Source: JBBIRG01 sp964410965
Lineage (GTDB): Bacteria > CLD3 > SB21 > JBBIRG01
NCBI GenBank assembly: GCA_964410965.1
Contig: CAYPIY010000002.1
Span: forward strand, 510,289 to 574,288
Length of the DNA: 64,000 nt
Reading direction: 5' to 3'
Shown here: in pieces, positions 56,181-64,000 of the stretch
How the letters are laid out: each line of letters begins with the position of its first letter
How positions within the stretch are numbered: the stretch's first letter is position 1
Translations under genes and position numbers: made by a program
The notes under the pieces: model-generated
The model's input: only the letters and a program-made list of their open reading frames with translations
The model's database searches: none
What the model was told of the DNA's origin: nothing

Positions 56181-56534
56181 TCATGGGTGGGTATGTAAAG
56201 TGATAAATCGTTCTTTGATCAGGATCCGGATAAAGCGGCTGGTGCGTTCTTCCGCAGGTTCGGCAAGAGCGCCGAACTCGGTGCGTAATTGCCTGGAAAT
56301 ACGCATGACGGATTGTTCCCCGTCGCAGTTCTGCCAGACAAAACTCCCTAAAGGGTCCAGGTGCAGGTGGATGTTGGGTTTAGGAAGCATGGGCAGAAGG
56401 TACTTGGCGGCGAATCGGTTGCGGAACTTGGGGACGAACAGGATAACCCTGCCGTCATCCGAGCTTTTCCATTCAAGGGTCCGGGTGGGGATGCATTGAA
56501 AAATATCGTTGCCGGGAATGGTTTTGGCTTTCAT
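56181..56534 (-). CDS. PqqD-like (RRE-type) small protein
   Basis: 117 residues. The middle and C-terminal part fit the PqqD fold that recognises precursor peptides: HLHLDPLGSFVWQNCDGE and FGALAEPAEERTSRFIRILI. PqqD normally serves a radical SAM enzyme; none is present nearby. Here it precedes a dipeptidase and an MFS transporter on the same strand. It may be a stand-alone housekeeping PqqD-domain protein rather than part of a peptide-modification cluster. Confidence 0.78.
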   Translation of the reverse strand: MKAKTIPGNDIFQCIPTRTLEWKSSDDGRVILFVPKFRNRFAAKYLLPMLPKPNIHLHLDPLGSFVWQNCDGEQSVMRISRQLRTEFGALAEPAEERTSRFIRILIKERFITLHTHP

Positions 56535-57228
56535 GCGAAGGGGGGTATGGGTCAGGGTTCAGTGCGGAAGTATGATCGGAATCTTGAGCCGTTTGGATCC
56601 TTGACTTTCCTTAAAATATTCATGTGTAAATTCTTAACTTAACAAAAAACAGAGGTAAAAGTATACATATAGAAATTAATAAAGTCAACGATTAATAAAA
56701 GGGAGTCAAAAAAAACCCGGGAGATTTGTTGAATTTCTTTAGCGGATAGTTTGATGTTTTTGTTTATTCATCCGTTTATTATTACGATCGTCTTCAAATC
56801 AATTTTCTTGCGGCTTGTATCCGTGAACATCCGTGATGATCCGCGTAATCCGTGTTCTTTTGAATTTTGATTTGCATTTCATCCGTGAACATCCGTGATG
56901 ATCCGCGTAATCCGTGTTCTTTTGAATTTTGATTTGCATTTCATCCGTGAACATCCGTGATGATCCGCGTAATCCGTGTTCTTTTGAATTTTGATTTGCA
57001 TTTCATCCGTGAACATCCGTGATGANNNNNNNNNNNNNNNNNNNNNNNNNNNNNNNNNNNNNNNNNNNNNNNNNNNNNNNNNNNNNNNNNNNNNNNNNNN
57101 NNNNNNNNNNNNNNNNNNNNNNNNNATCCGTGAACATCCGTGATGATCCGCGTAATCCGTGTTCCATTGAATTTTGATTTGTGTTTTATCCGTGAACATC
57201 CGTGATGATCCGTGCAATCCGTGTTCTA
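56535..57228. other. Intergenic region with tandem repeats and assembly gap
   Basis: About 690 bp. The first 280 bp are AT rich and show no gene; the rest is a 62-bp tandem repeat array interrupted by 100 N. Confidence 0.85.
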
Positions 57229-57232
57229 TTAT
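56819..57232. repeat. 62-bp tandem repeat array (ATCCGTG-rich)
   Basis: Three copies at 56819-56880, 56881-56942 and 56943-57004 are identical by eye; a partial fourth runs into the gap; after the gap a variant copy (57126-57187) and a partial one (from 57188) reach into the last codons of the M1 peptidase gene. Each unit contains the word ATCCGTG three times in varied form (ATCCGTGAAC, ATCCGTGATG, ATCCGCGTAA). Similar ATCCGTG-type repeats are frequent in environmental genomes. No spacers, so not CRISPR. Confidence 0.93.
57026..57125. other. Assembly gap (100 N)
   Basis: Exactly 100 N inside the repeat array, a conventional placeholder for a gap of unknown size. Confidence 0.99.
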
Positions 57233-58878
57233 TCATCTGCCGGATATATCGTATTTTTCATGAACCAGTTTTTTTCATCCGCGGCGGGAATGCTGGACGA
57301 TGTGAGTCGGAGAGGCTCTTTTTGTATCATATATCGCCGTATGCCTTGGTCCGTCCGGATTTCTACCGGAAGGGAAAAGTTGCAATTGGTCAGTGAGACG
57401 AGATATTCGTCCCTGCTCTTTCGTTCGATAAGAATTTCGGGAAGGTCCGTGGTCCTCAGCATCATGTTCATATAAGGTTTCAGGTCCTGGTTTGAAACTT
57501 GGTTCAGGTGGGAAAGGACGTCATCGGAGTTGATCAGGTTTTGATAGGTAAAACGGGAGTCGTTCGAAAGCGTTTTCAGGAAACGAAAAAACACGGAGTC
57601 GCCGGTGATGAATCTCAGGGAATGGAGAATGTGTGCGCCCTTATAATAAATGTCCGTATGGTATGCGTCCGTGGCTGTGGAGTTAGGCGGGCTGAGGATG
57701 GGTTTTTTATGGGTGATTTGCTTCCGGATGCGCCTGAAATATTCATGGTATCCGGGTTCACCGGTTTTTTCGAGATGATAAAGGCTTTCTCCGTATGTGC
57801 AGAAGCTTTCGTGGATCCAGAAATCGGCCCAGTCATTCGCGGTGACTTTGTTGCCCCACCATTCGTGGCCCATTTCATGGAGCATGAGTCCGTCGAATCG
57901 GTGTCCGAGAATGTTGCTGAATGCGTAATGATTCCCGTAGGCGTTCAGCGTTTGGTGTTCCATGCCGAGGTAATCGTTGTCCGCGAGCCCGAATTTTTCA
58001 CGGGTGAACGGGTATTCTCCGTAGTATTTCCGGTATGTGTACAGCATATCCACGGCCATGTCGATCAGTGTATCGGCTTGGGCTCTGTTCTGGGGGAGGA
58101 CGTAATACACGACCGGCATGGTATCCCCGTCCAGCGTGATATAATTGCGTCTGACGGTGATGTAATTCCCGATGCTGATATTGAGGCAGTAATTATTGAT
58201 CGGATAACGTGTTCTCCAGTGATAGGTGATGAGGTTGCCGGGGTGTTTCACGGCGGAATCGAGAGTTCCGTTTGAAGCGCAGAAAAGAGGTTCTGGGACA
58301 GAGATGTGAATGCCGGCGCTGTCCGGTTCGTCGGAGGGGTGGTCCTTGCAGGGAATCCAGACTTTTGCGCCTTCGCCTTGGCAGGAAAGACCGGTCCACG
58401 GCAGTCCGTCCTCGTCTTTCGACCAGTTGAATCCCCCTTTCCAGGGCGGATAAAACGCTTTCAGCGGTTTGCCGCGGTAATGGATGTCCAGGGATGTGAC
58501 GGAATCCTTTTTGAGTGCAAGGCCGGTGATGTAAAGTTTATGGCCGTTCCGTGTGAATTCAGGGGGGGGGCCGTTTCGGTCGGTGACTGATGTGACATCG
58601 AGATGGTCGAGCAGGTCCAGTTCGATGACGGTCTGCGTGTCGGATACGGAGCGGAATGAAACGGTGGTGTATCCCGCGATGCTTTCCTCGTCAGGGTTCA
58701 CGGTCAGATGGATGTCGTAAAAAACAATGTCGAAACCCGATTGAAGCGAGGATAGCGCTCCGCCGGAGGGGTAGTCGCCGAAAGTGGTCAGCCGGAGGTA
58801 AAAATATCCGGCGATCGCGATGAAAATCAGGGCCAGTCCGCCGAGGATTCCGGTGGTCCATAGGAATAATTTTTTCAT
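57229..58878 (-). CDS. M1-family metallopeptidase (membrane-anchored or secreted)
   Basis: 549 residues. An N-terminal hydrophobic helix (about 5-27) is followed by an M1 beta-saddle domain and a thermolysin-like domain with zinc motif HEMGHEWWG and the third ligand Glu 18 residues on in WIHESF. The exopeptidase motif GAMEN appears as GMEHQ. Shorter than full aminopeptidase N because the C-terminal domain is reduced. A run of nine C/G (58562-58570) lies in the codons of GPPPEF. It acts outside the inner membrane, probably as aminopeptidase. Confidence 0.88.
   Translation of the reverse strand: MKKLFLWTTGILGGLALIFIAIAGYFYLRLTTFGDYPSGGALSSLQSGFDIVFYDIHLTVNPDEESIAGYTTVSFRSVSDTQTVIELDLLDHLDVTSVTDRNGPPPEFTRNGHKLYITGLALKKDSVTSLDIHYRGKPLKAFYPPWKGGFNWSKDEDGLPWTGLSCQGEGAKVWIPCKDHPSDEPDSAGIHISVPEPLFCASNGTLDSAVKHPGNLITYHWRTRYPINNYCLNISIGNYITVRRNYITLDGDTMPVVYYVLPQNRAQADTLIDMAVDMLYTYRKYYGEYPFTREKFGLADNDYLGMEHQTLNAYGNHYAFSNILGHRFDGLMLHEMGHEWWGNKVTANDWADFWIHESFCTYGESLYHLEKTGEPGYHEYFRRIRKQITHKKPILSPPNSTATDAYHTDIYYKGAHILHSLRFITGDSVFFRFLKTLSNDSRFTYQNLINSDDVLSHLNQVSNQDLKPYMNMMLRTTDLPEILIERKSRDEYLVSLTNCNFSLPVEIRTDQGIRRYMIQKEPLRLTSSSIPAADEKNWFMKNTIYPADE
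58562..58570 (-). repeat. C9/G9 homopolymer inside the M1 peptidase gene
   Basis: Nine consecutive G on the plus strand within the coding region at about residue 105; the gene is in frame as assembled. Confidence 0.85.
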
Positions 58879-58954
58879 GGGAATGATTTTTGTTTTTTAA
58901 GTTTTTTTCTTGATTTTGTGTGTAAATTACCTTATCATTAAGGCTACAATGGTC

Positions 58955-59030
58955 GAGCTAGTAGCTCAGCCGGTAGAGCAGCGCCCTTTTAAGGCGAAGG
59001 TCGTAGGTTCGATCCCTACCTGGCTCACCA
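58955..59030 (+). tRNA. tRNA-Lys (anticodon UUU)
   Basis: Acceptor arm GAGCTAG/CTGGCTC, anticodon loop CTTTTAA with UUU, T loop TTCGATC and encoded CCA. All arms of the cloverleaf can be drawn. Followed by its own terminator. Confidence 0.95.
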
Positions 59031-59032
59031 AC

Positions 59033-59064
59033 GCGGGAAAGATGAATGTCTTTCCCGCTTTTTT
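59033..59064 (+). terminator. Rho-independent terminator of tRNA-Lys
   Basis: GCGGGAAAGA (59033-59042) pairs with TCTTTCCCGC (59049-59058), followed by six T. It touches the end of clpX on the opposite strand. Confidence 0.92.
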
Positions 59065-60337
59065 ATGCGGGTTTTTTGCTCTTCTCTTTTTTGACTCGGG
59101 TTTCGTCGTGGATCAGTTTGGGTTCTTCCCCGTTCATGACGCATCCTTTATGAACGATGCAGGTCTTGACATTTCCTGCGGAGGGGATTTTGTACATGAT
59201 TTCGAGCATGAACCGTTCCATGATGGCGCGGAGGGCACGTGCGCCCGTTTTGCGTTTCATCGCCTGGTGAACGATTTCCCGGAGCGCTTCTTCTTCCAGG
59301 ACGAGTTCTACGTCGTCGAACGAAAGAAGCTTCTGGTATTGTTTCACGATCGCGTTTTTCGGCCGGGTCAGGATCGACATCAGCGCTTCTTCCGAAAGTT
59401 CCTCCAGAGGGCAGATCAGGGGCAGCCGTCCGATCAGTTCGGGGATGAGTCCGAATGAAAGCAGGTCGTACGGTTCCGTGAGTTTCAGGATTTCCGAGAT
59501 CGAGTGGGCGTCCTGTTTCTGGATGTCGGCCGCGAACCCGATGTTTTTTTTCCCGATACGGGTTTGTACGATTTTTTCCAGTCCCTCGAACGCGCCGCCG
59601 CAGATGAACAGGATGTTTTTCGTGTTGATGGCCGTCAGGTTCTGTTCGGGGTGTTTCCGGCCCCCTTTGGGCGGAACGTGGGAAACGGTTCCTTCAAGGA
59701 TCTTGAGGAGTGCCTGCTGGACGCCTTCGCCGGAAACGTCGCGCGTGATGGAGGGATTGGCGCTTTTTCGCGCGATCTTGTCGATCTCGTCGATGTAGAC
59801 GATTCCCTTTTCCGCCGCGGCCACGTCGTAATCGGCCGACTGCAGGAGTCTCACGAGAATGTTCTCGACGTCTTCGCCGACGTAACCGGCTTCGGTCAGC
59901 GTGGTGGCGTCCGCGATGGAGAACGGGACGTGCAGGAATTTGGCGAGAGTCTGCGCGAGCAGCGTCTTGCCCGTGCCTGTCGGGCCGACCAGCAGGATGT
60001 TCGTCTTGTCCAGTTCCACGTCGGTATCGCGGCTGCTGCGCGCGTACAGCCTCTTGTAATGGTTGTATACGGCTACGCTCAGCGTCTTCTTGGCGAAATC
60101 CTGGCCGATGACGTATTCGTCCAGCTTGGACTTGATCATGTCCGGGGTGTGTGCATGGGGGAGAGTCCGAGGATCGGTCTTGGTTTTGTTCTTGTGGTCA
60201 TGGATCATGGATGTCGCGCTCTGCACGCATTCGTTGCAGATATGGACGTCATACGGCCCGCTGATGATGCTTTCCACTTCCTCGGCGGATTTGCCGCAGA
60301 AAGAGCAGTGGATGTTTTTGGGGGTGTTTTTGGCCAT
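59063..60337 (-). CDS. clpX: ATP-dependent Clp protease ATP-binding subunit ClpX
   Basis: 424 residues: N-terminal zinc finger (CSFCGK ... CNEC), AAA+ domain with GPTGTGKTLLAQTLA, pore loop GYVGEDVE, Walker B YIDEIDKI, the GEGVQQALLKILEGT block, and FGLIPELIGRLP with the sensor region. It unfolds tagged proteins into ClpP. It follows clpP on the same strand with a 167-bp gap. Confidence 0.97.
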   Translation of the reverse strand: MAKNTPKNIHCSFCGKSAEEVESIISGPYDVHICNECVQSATSMIHDHKNKTKTDPRTLPHAHTPDMIKSKLDEYVIGQDFAKKTLSVAVYNHYKRLYARSSRDTDVELDKTNILLVGPTGTGKTLLAQTLAKFLHVPFSIADATTLTEAGYVGEDVENILVRLLQSADYDVAAAEKGIVYIDEIDKIARKSANPSITRDVSGEGVQQALLKILEGTVSHVPPKGGRKHPEQNLTAINTKNILFICGGAFEGLEKIVQTRIGKKNIGFAADIQKQDAHSISEILKLTEPYDLLSFGLIPELIGRLPLICPLEELSEEALMSILTRPKNAIVKQYQKLLSFDDVELVLEEEALREIVHQAMKRKTGARALRAIMERFMLEIMYKIPSAGNVKTCIVHKGCVMNGEEPKLIHDETRVKKEKSKKPA

Positions 60338-60504
60338 GGGGTTATAATCTCATTATGGTCAGTGCATACGGCATAATGCTTGTCAGAAGAAATCCTCCCT
60401 GGGGTAAATAGGATCCGGCGGTTGGGTTGATTCGGTTTTTTCCGTCGGACATGAATTCCGTTGCGGGTGAAACAGGGATAAATCCCGTGATGAAATAAAA
60501 ATAA

Positions 60505-61140
60505 TTATTTCTTCCTTACCAGGATATCGTCGATGACGCCGTATTCTTTGGCTTCTTCCGGCGACATGAAAAAATTCCGGTCGGTGTCCTTTTCGATGCG
60601 GTCGGCGGATTGCCCTGTGTGGTTCGCGATGATTTCGTTCAGGCGCTGTTTGAGGATCCGGATTTCCTTCATGTAGATTTCGATGTCCGAGCTTTGTCCG
60701 TGTGTTTCGCCCATTGGCTGGTGGATCATGATGCGGGCGTGCGGGAGGGAGGTTCGTTTTCCCTTGGCGCCGGCCATCAGCAGCAGGGCGCTCATGCTTG
60801 CGGCGAGGCCCATGCAGGTGGTCTGGACTTCGGGCTTGATGTACGTCATCGTGTCGTAGATCGCCAGTCCTGCGGTGACGCTGCCGCCCGGGCTGTTGAT
60901 GTACATGATGATGTCTTTTTCCGGGTCGCTGGCCTCGAGGAACAAAAGCTGCGCGATGATCAGGTTTGACACCGTGTCGTCGATCGGCGTGCCGATGAAA
61001 ACGATCCGTTCCATCAGCAGCCGGGAGTATATGTCGTACGACCTTTCCATCTGCCCTTTTTGCTCGACCACGTACGGGAACGGAATGTGCTGACCGGTGA
61101 AAGCGGAATCGCCGCTGGTTTTTTTATGGTTTTTTTCCAT
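60505..61140 (-). CDS. clpP: ATP-dependent Clp protease proteolytic subunit ClpP
   Basis: 211 residues with the catalytic Ser in GLAASMS (S115), His in MIHQP (H140) and Asp in the DRNFFMSPEEA region. NSPGGSVTAGLAIYDTM is the oxyanion-loop block. Barrel-forming serine protease that works with ClpX and ClpC, both encoded in this window. 21 bp after tig. Confidence 0.97.
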   Translation of the reverse strand: MEKNHKKTSGDSAFTGQHIPFPYVVEQKGQMERSYDIYSRLLMERIVFIGTPIDDTVSNLIIAQLLFLEASDPEKDIIMYINSPGGSVTAGLAIYDTMTYIKPEVQTTCMGLAASMSALLLMAGAKGKRTSLPHARIMIHQPMGETHGQSSDIEIYMKEIRILKQRLNEIIANHTGQSADRIEKDTDRNFFMSPEEAKEYGVIDDILVRKK

Positions 61141-61161
61141 GTAAGTGACTTTCGCTTGGGG

Positions 61162-62460
61162 TTATACGGTCAGGGTTGTGTCCTTAGGGTCAGGCTTCGG
61201 CGTATCGCCGGTTTCGTGGATATCCGTGATGACGGCGTGGGTCTTCAGGAGTTTCAGGACTTTTTCTTCGAGTAGGAAATCATCGAAATTCTTCTTCTCT
61301 TTTTCATCCTTGAAATCGAGGCGGATCTGGTCGGCCGGTACATTCCGGCTTTGCGCGAGTTCATTCCGGTAGTTCTCGGTGTCTTCCGGGGTCAGCGTGA
61401 TCTTTTCCGTTTCCGTGATCTTCTTGAAGGCGAGAGACCACTTGACTTCGCGGATCGCGGAGGCGCGGTATCGTTCGTGGATGAAGGATTCGTCGATCGT
61501 CTGCTGTTTCATCCGTTTCTTGAAATTCTCCGTGATTTGTTTCAGCCCGTTCTTGACGTACGCTTCGGGCGCGGGGATTTCGTTGTTCTGGATGATGGCG
61601 TCGATGAGCCGGTCTTTCAGGAGCCGTGCGGACTGGGCTTCCCAGTGGGCTCTCAGTTTTTTGTCCACATCCTCGCGGAGCTTTTCGGTAGTGTCGAACC
61701 CGAGGTCTTTGGCGAATTCGTCGTCAAGGGGCGGGACGATGATTTCTTCGATCTTGTGCGCGGTGAACGAATAGCGTTCCTGCTTTTCCGGCTGCTCGCC
61801 TTGCGCAGGTACTTGGACGGTGATTTTGCGTTCTTCGCCCTTGCGGATTCCGTTCAGGCCGTCGATCAGGTCCTGGTTTACGAATTCCGGGGAAAGTTGG
61901 ATGCGCCGGTCTGCGTAGCGTTTGCCGATGACGGGAAGGAAGCTCTCGTCGAGCGTTTGCACGTCGGCGTAAACGACGGTTCCCGGTGCGGCGGTATCGG
62001 TTTCCCGCACGGTTGCGTGTTCCTTGCGGAGATGGTCGATCGTGGATTGGATTTCGGCTTCGGTGATTTCGTGTACGTCGCGGTTGACGATGAGGCCTTT
62101 GTAATTGCCGATCGTGAAGTCGGGCATGATGTCGGCGGTGAAATCGAAGCTCAGCGGCTCGTTGCGTTTGAAATGGAGATTCTGGATGTCTCCGATTTCC
62201 ACGGCTTCCGTTTGCGTGGCTTCGAGCGCGAGTTTCATGTGGTCTTCGATGATCAGGGGCAGGGAGTCGGCTTCGATGTCGGCTTCAAAGCGGGTCTGGA
62301 TCAGTTTCCGGGGTGCCTTTCCCTTGCGGAAGCCCTCGATCTGGGCTTGTTCGCGGTACAGATCGGTGGTGGCGTCGAAATAGGGTTTCATTTCTTCGGG
62401 GGTGATTTCGACGTGAATGGTTCGGCGGTTGTTTTCTTCCTTGATGATTTGAGACTGCAC
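61162..62460 (-). CDS. tig: Trigger factor
   Basis: 432 residues. The ribosome-binding signature GFRKGKAPRKLIQTR is near residue 42; a middle peptidyl-prolyl isomerase domain (about 150-250) and the helical C-terminal chaperone domain follow. The isomerase domain looks divergent from E. coli. The order tRNA-Leu, tig, clpP, clpX on one strand is common in bacteria. Confidence 0.94.
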   Translation of the reverse strand: MQSQIIKEENNRRTIHVEITPEEMKPYFDATTDLYREQAQIEGFRKGKAPRKLIQTRFEADIEADSLPLIIEDHMKLALEATQTEAVEIGDIQNLHFKRNEPLSFDFTADIMPDFTIGNYKGLIVNRDVHEITEAEIQSTIDHLRKEHATVRETDTAAPGTVVYADVQTLDESFLPVIGKRYADRRIQLSPEFVNQDLIDGLNGIRKGEERKITVQVPAQGEQPEKQERYSFTAHKIEEIIVPPLDDEFAKDLGFDTTEKLREDVDKKLRAHWEAQSARLLKDRLIDAIIQNNEIPAPEAYVKNGLKQITENFKKRMKQQTIDESFIHERYRASAIREVKWSLAFKKITETEKITLTPEDTENYRNELAQSRNVPADQIRLDFKDEKEKKNFDDFLLEEKVLKLLKTHAVITDIHETGDTPKPDPKDTTLTV

Positions 62461-62520
62461 GTTCGGATTCTCCTTGATTACTTGCGGGTCGTTGGGTGAC
62501 CGGTTTCGTTCCTTTTACGG

Positions 62521-62602
62521 TGCGGGATGAGGGACTTGAACCCACACGGTGTTACCCACCAGATCCTAAGTCTGGCGCGTCTGCCAATTTCGCCAATCCC
62601 GC
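62521..62602 (-). tRNA. tRNA-Leu (anticodon UAG)
   Basis: Minus strand: acceptor GCGGGAT/ATCCCGC, anticodon stem CCAGA/TCTGG around CTTAGGA with UAG, a class II variable arm (TGGGTAACACCG region) and T loop TTCAAGT. CCA is not encoded. It lies 60 bp ahead of tig. Confidence 0.93.
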
Positions 62603-62727
62603 AAAATGATACATCTTATGAGTATAATGGAATTCATTCAAATATTCAATGATAAAATAAAGTAGCGGGAAAAATTAATCTTGTATTTATTCTGGATATT
62701 CGCTACCTTGGGTTAGGAAAATCGGAT

Positions 62728-62746
62728 ACGTATAAAAACGTATAAA
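62728..62746. repeat. Tandem ACGTATAAA direct repeat before the recombinase gene
   Basis: ACGTATAAA occurs at 62728-62736 and 62738-62746, 10 bp apart (one helical turn), just upstream of the recombinase start. Candidate recombinase or regulator binding sites; no -35 element was recognised. Confidence 0.45.
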
Positions 62747-62768
62747 TAGCAGTGGAATGACTTCGTAA

Positions 62769-63875
62769 GTGAATTTCGAACGGGATGCGGGTGTGGAAAA
62801 TTCGGTATATATACGGGAAATGACGGCCGGTACGGAGAAGTGTGTTGTTCTGCGCTTTCCGGATAAGTCAGATCTGAACCTGCGTATGAAAAGGGTTTCG
62901 GGCAGTGAGTGGGACCGGAAAAACGGATGCTGGAGGATGCCGTACAGGGAAGATTACAGGCGGTTTTTGAAAGGTATTTTTCCTGAATACCGTTTGGTGG
63001 TGGAGGTCGCGGGGGCAAAGGGCGGGAATGGTGGCGTATTGGGTTTGTATGAGCAGTCTCTGGAGCGGTTGAGGTACAGTCCGCGGACGGTGAGGAGTTA
63101 TTGTCATTATTTTGGTGAATTTTTAAAAGAGGTCAGCGGGGATCCGGATTCGGTATCGGTGGAGTTCATCCGTGATTATGTGCATCGTGAGGTCCGGGAC
63201 CGGGATCTTGCCGGTTCGACTCAGAATCAGATGATCAGTGCGATAAGGTTTTATTTTGAGCATGTGGTTCGTCGTCCTCGCGAGGATTACGAACTGGAGC
63301 GGCCGTTGAAGCCGAGGCGTCTGCCTGTGGTGTTTACGGAGGAAGAGGTTCTGAAAATTCTTTCCGTGATATCGAATGTCAAGCACAGATGTTTGCTCGG
63401 ATTGGTATATTCGGCTGGTTTGCGTCTCAGTGAAGTGATTAACCTGAAAATCGGGGATATTGATTCGAAACGGAAGCAGATTTTCATCCGGTCGGGTAAG
63501 GGGAACAAGGACCGGGTAGTGATATTATCGGAGAGGGCGTTGCATTTATTGAGGGAGTATTACAGGGTGTACCGGCCGGTGGAATGGTTGTTTGAGGGTA
63601 TGAATGGCGCCCGGTACAGTGCGAGGAGTGTACAGAAGATATTTGAGCGGGCATTGGAGAGAAGCGGGGTTATGAAAAAAGCGACCGTGCACACATTGAG
63701 GCACAGTTTTGCTACGCATTTGCTGGATCATGGAACCGATTTGCGTTACATTCAGGAATTGCTGGGTCATTCGAGCATGAAGACAACTGAAATATACATC
63801 CATGTAACAAACAATCAAATGTCACAAATTAAAAGTCCTTTAGACACATTGGAAGGCTTGGATGATCTTTTCTGA
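62769..63875 (+). CDS. Tyrosine recombinase/integrase
   Basis: 368 residues with all catalytic residues: Arg in SAGLRLSEV (R219), Lys in SGKGNKDR, H308/R311 in HTLRHSFATHLL, H334 in LGHSSMKTT, and Tyr in EIYIHV (Y343). A SAM-like core-binding domain lies at about 90-180. The first 75 residues form an extra domain with DRKNGCWRMPYREDYRRF, as seen in Bacteroidota-type recombinases. The C-terminal SPLDTL resembles the tail of integron integrases, but the IntI-specific insertion before the HxxR box is missing. The start is uncertain (GTG 62769, or ATG 62820). Promoter side faces tRNA-Leu; the downstream side holds short paired repeats. Confidence 0.92.
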   Translation: MNFERDAGVENSVYIREMTAGTEKCVVLRFPDKSDLNLRMKRVSGSEWDRKNGCWRMPYREDYRRFLKGIFPEYRLVVEVAGAKGGNGGVLGLYEQSLERLRYSPRTVRSYCHYFGEFLKEVSGDPDSVSVEFIRDYVHREVRDRDLAGSTQNQMISAIRFYFEHVVRRPREDYELERPLKPRRLPVVFTEEEVLKILSVISNVKHRCLLGLVYSAGLRLSEVINLKIGDIDSKRKQIFIRSGKGNKDRVVILSERALHLLREYYRVYRPVEWLFEGMNGARYSARSVQKIFERALERSGVMKKATVHTLRHSFATHLLDHGTDLRYIQELLGHSSMKTTEIYIHVTNNQMSQIKSPLDTLEGLDDLF

Positions 63876-63877
63876 TT

Positions 63878-64000
63878 ACGCATATCCGCCTACAATGGAA
63901 TATATCACGCAATACGCAAATAATCTTTATTATCCAATAACCGCATGAAATTAATAATATTAATAAAATATATCACGAAGTACTTCGCATATCCGAAGTT
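63878..64000. repeat. Paired short repeats after the recombinase (possible recombination-site array start)
   Basis: CGCATATCCG occurs at about 63879-63889 and again at 63986-63995; ATATATCACG occurs at about 63900-63909 and 63968-63977. In the second set CGAAGTACTTCG is a perfect 12-bp palindrome, and ACTTCG and CGAAGT flank the CATATC core. The window ends here, so the full element cannot be seen. Confidence 0.5.

Noticed and set aside
55222..56499. 425-codon open frame on the plus strand
   Set aside because: Antisense of pepD and the PqqD-like gene; Ser-rich shadow translation.
56819..57232. CRISPR array
   Set aside because: The 62-bp units are directly joined with no unique spacers, and no cas gene is present.
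59504..60376. 290-codon open frame on the plus strand
   Set aside because: Antisense of clpX with no recognisable motif.
61351..62499. 382-codon open frame on the plus strand
   Set aside because: Antisense of tig; Phe/Val/Gly/Asp-rich translation typical of a shadow in high-GC codons.
62521..62768. tRNA-Leu as attachment site of the recombinase element
   Set aside because: The recombinase gene lies on the 5' side of the tRNA gene, and no direct repeat of the tRNA 3' end was seen.
62769..63875. Calling the recombinase an integron integrase (IntI)
   Set aside because: The insertion between the Lys region and the HxxR box that defines IntI is absent; only the tail SPLDTL is shared, which also occurs in other Bacteroidota recombinases.

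Overview
The window is a 64 kb piece of a Gram-negative bacterial chromosome from a draft assembly, with one 100-base scaffold gap at 57026-57125. Several gene families point to the FCB side of the tree (Bacteroidota, Calditrichota, KSB1, Marinimicrobia-like groups). These are three very large sensors with Reg_prop beta-propellers and Y_Y_Y domains, DUF4249-like lipoproteins, a SPOR lipoprotein and a Bacteroidota-type tyrosine recombinase. This is inference from gene content; no rRNA or marker phylogeny was available.

Left part (1-25 kb): the 3' end of valS, msrA, a CLC-type anion transporter and a Ca2+/H+ antiporter come first. A periplasmic-sensor histidine kinase (5699-9295) follows, divergent from a homocysteine methyltransferase gene that overlaps a beta-propeller sensor fused to a Ser/Thr protein kinase (10343-13501). 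Next is a tightly overlapping minus-strand operon of a calcineurin-like phosphoesterase, a Cache-PAS-CBS-nucleotidyltransferase protein and a small ORF. A DUF485/ActP-type solute:sodium symporter pair sits behind two tandem sigma70-like promoters and is followed by a sigma54-dependent activator gene. A NifS-SelD fusion and tRNA-Sec mark a selenocysteine-using organism.

Middle part (25-46 kb): an alcohol dehydrogenase, a third beta-propeller sensor kinase, gdhA, a NarL-type two-component pair, a zinc-ribbon protein and a 34-residue Lys/Ala-rich peptide too short for normal gene calling. A secreted nuclease, two HAD phosphatases, a SPOR lipoprotein, 3-hydroxybutyryl-CoA dehydrogenase, a Tat-exported metallo-beta-lactamase-fold enzyme, a POT peptide transporter and clpC follow.

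The most unusual region is 46554-53030, an AT-rich lipoprotein island read on the minus strand. A PEGA-FGE-fold protein is followed by a lipoprotein gene whose signal peptide is interrupted by a run of ten G. The run places the body of the gene out of frame with the only ATG that has a good ribosome binding site; one G fewer would restore a textbook lipoprotein. Two paralogous DUF4249-like/lipoprotein pairs follow. A 353-bp segment carrying the end of the FGE gene, the leader and the G10 tract is repeated almost perfectly (3 mismatches seen) in front of the second pair, where the truncated leader ORF overlaps the next start codon (ATGA). This looks like a phase-variable surface-lipoprotein switch copied to a second set of genes.

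Right part (53-64 kb): an MFS transporter, a PqqD-like protein with a PepD-type peptidase, a 62-bp tandem repeat array across the assembly gap, an M1 peptidase with a C9 tract, tRNA-Lys, the tRNA-Leu/tig/clpP/clpX block, and a tyrosine recombinase followed at the window edge by paired short repeats.
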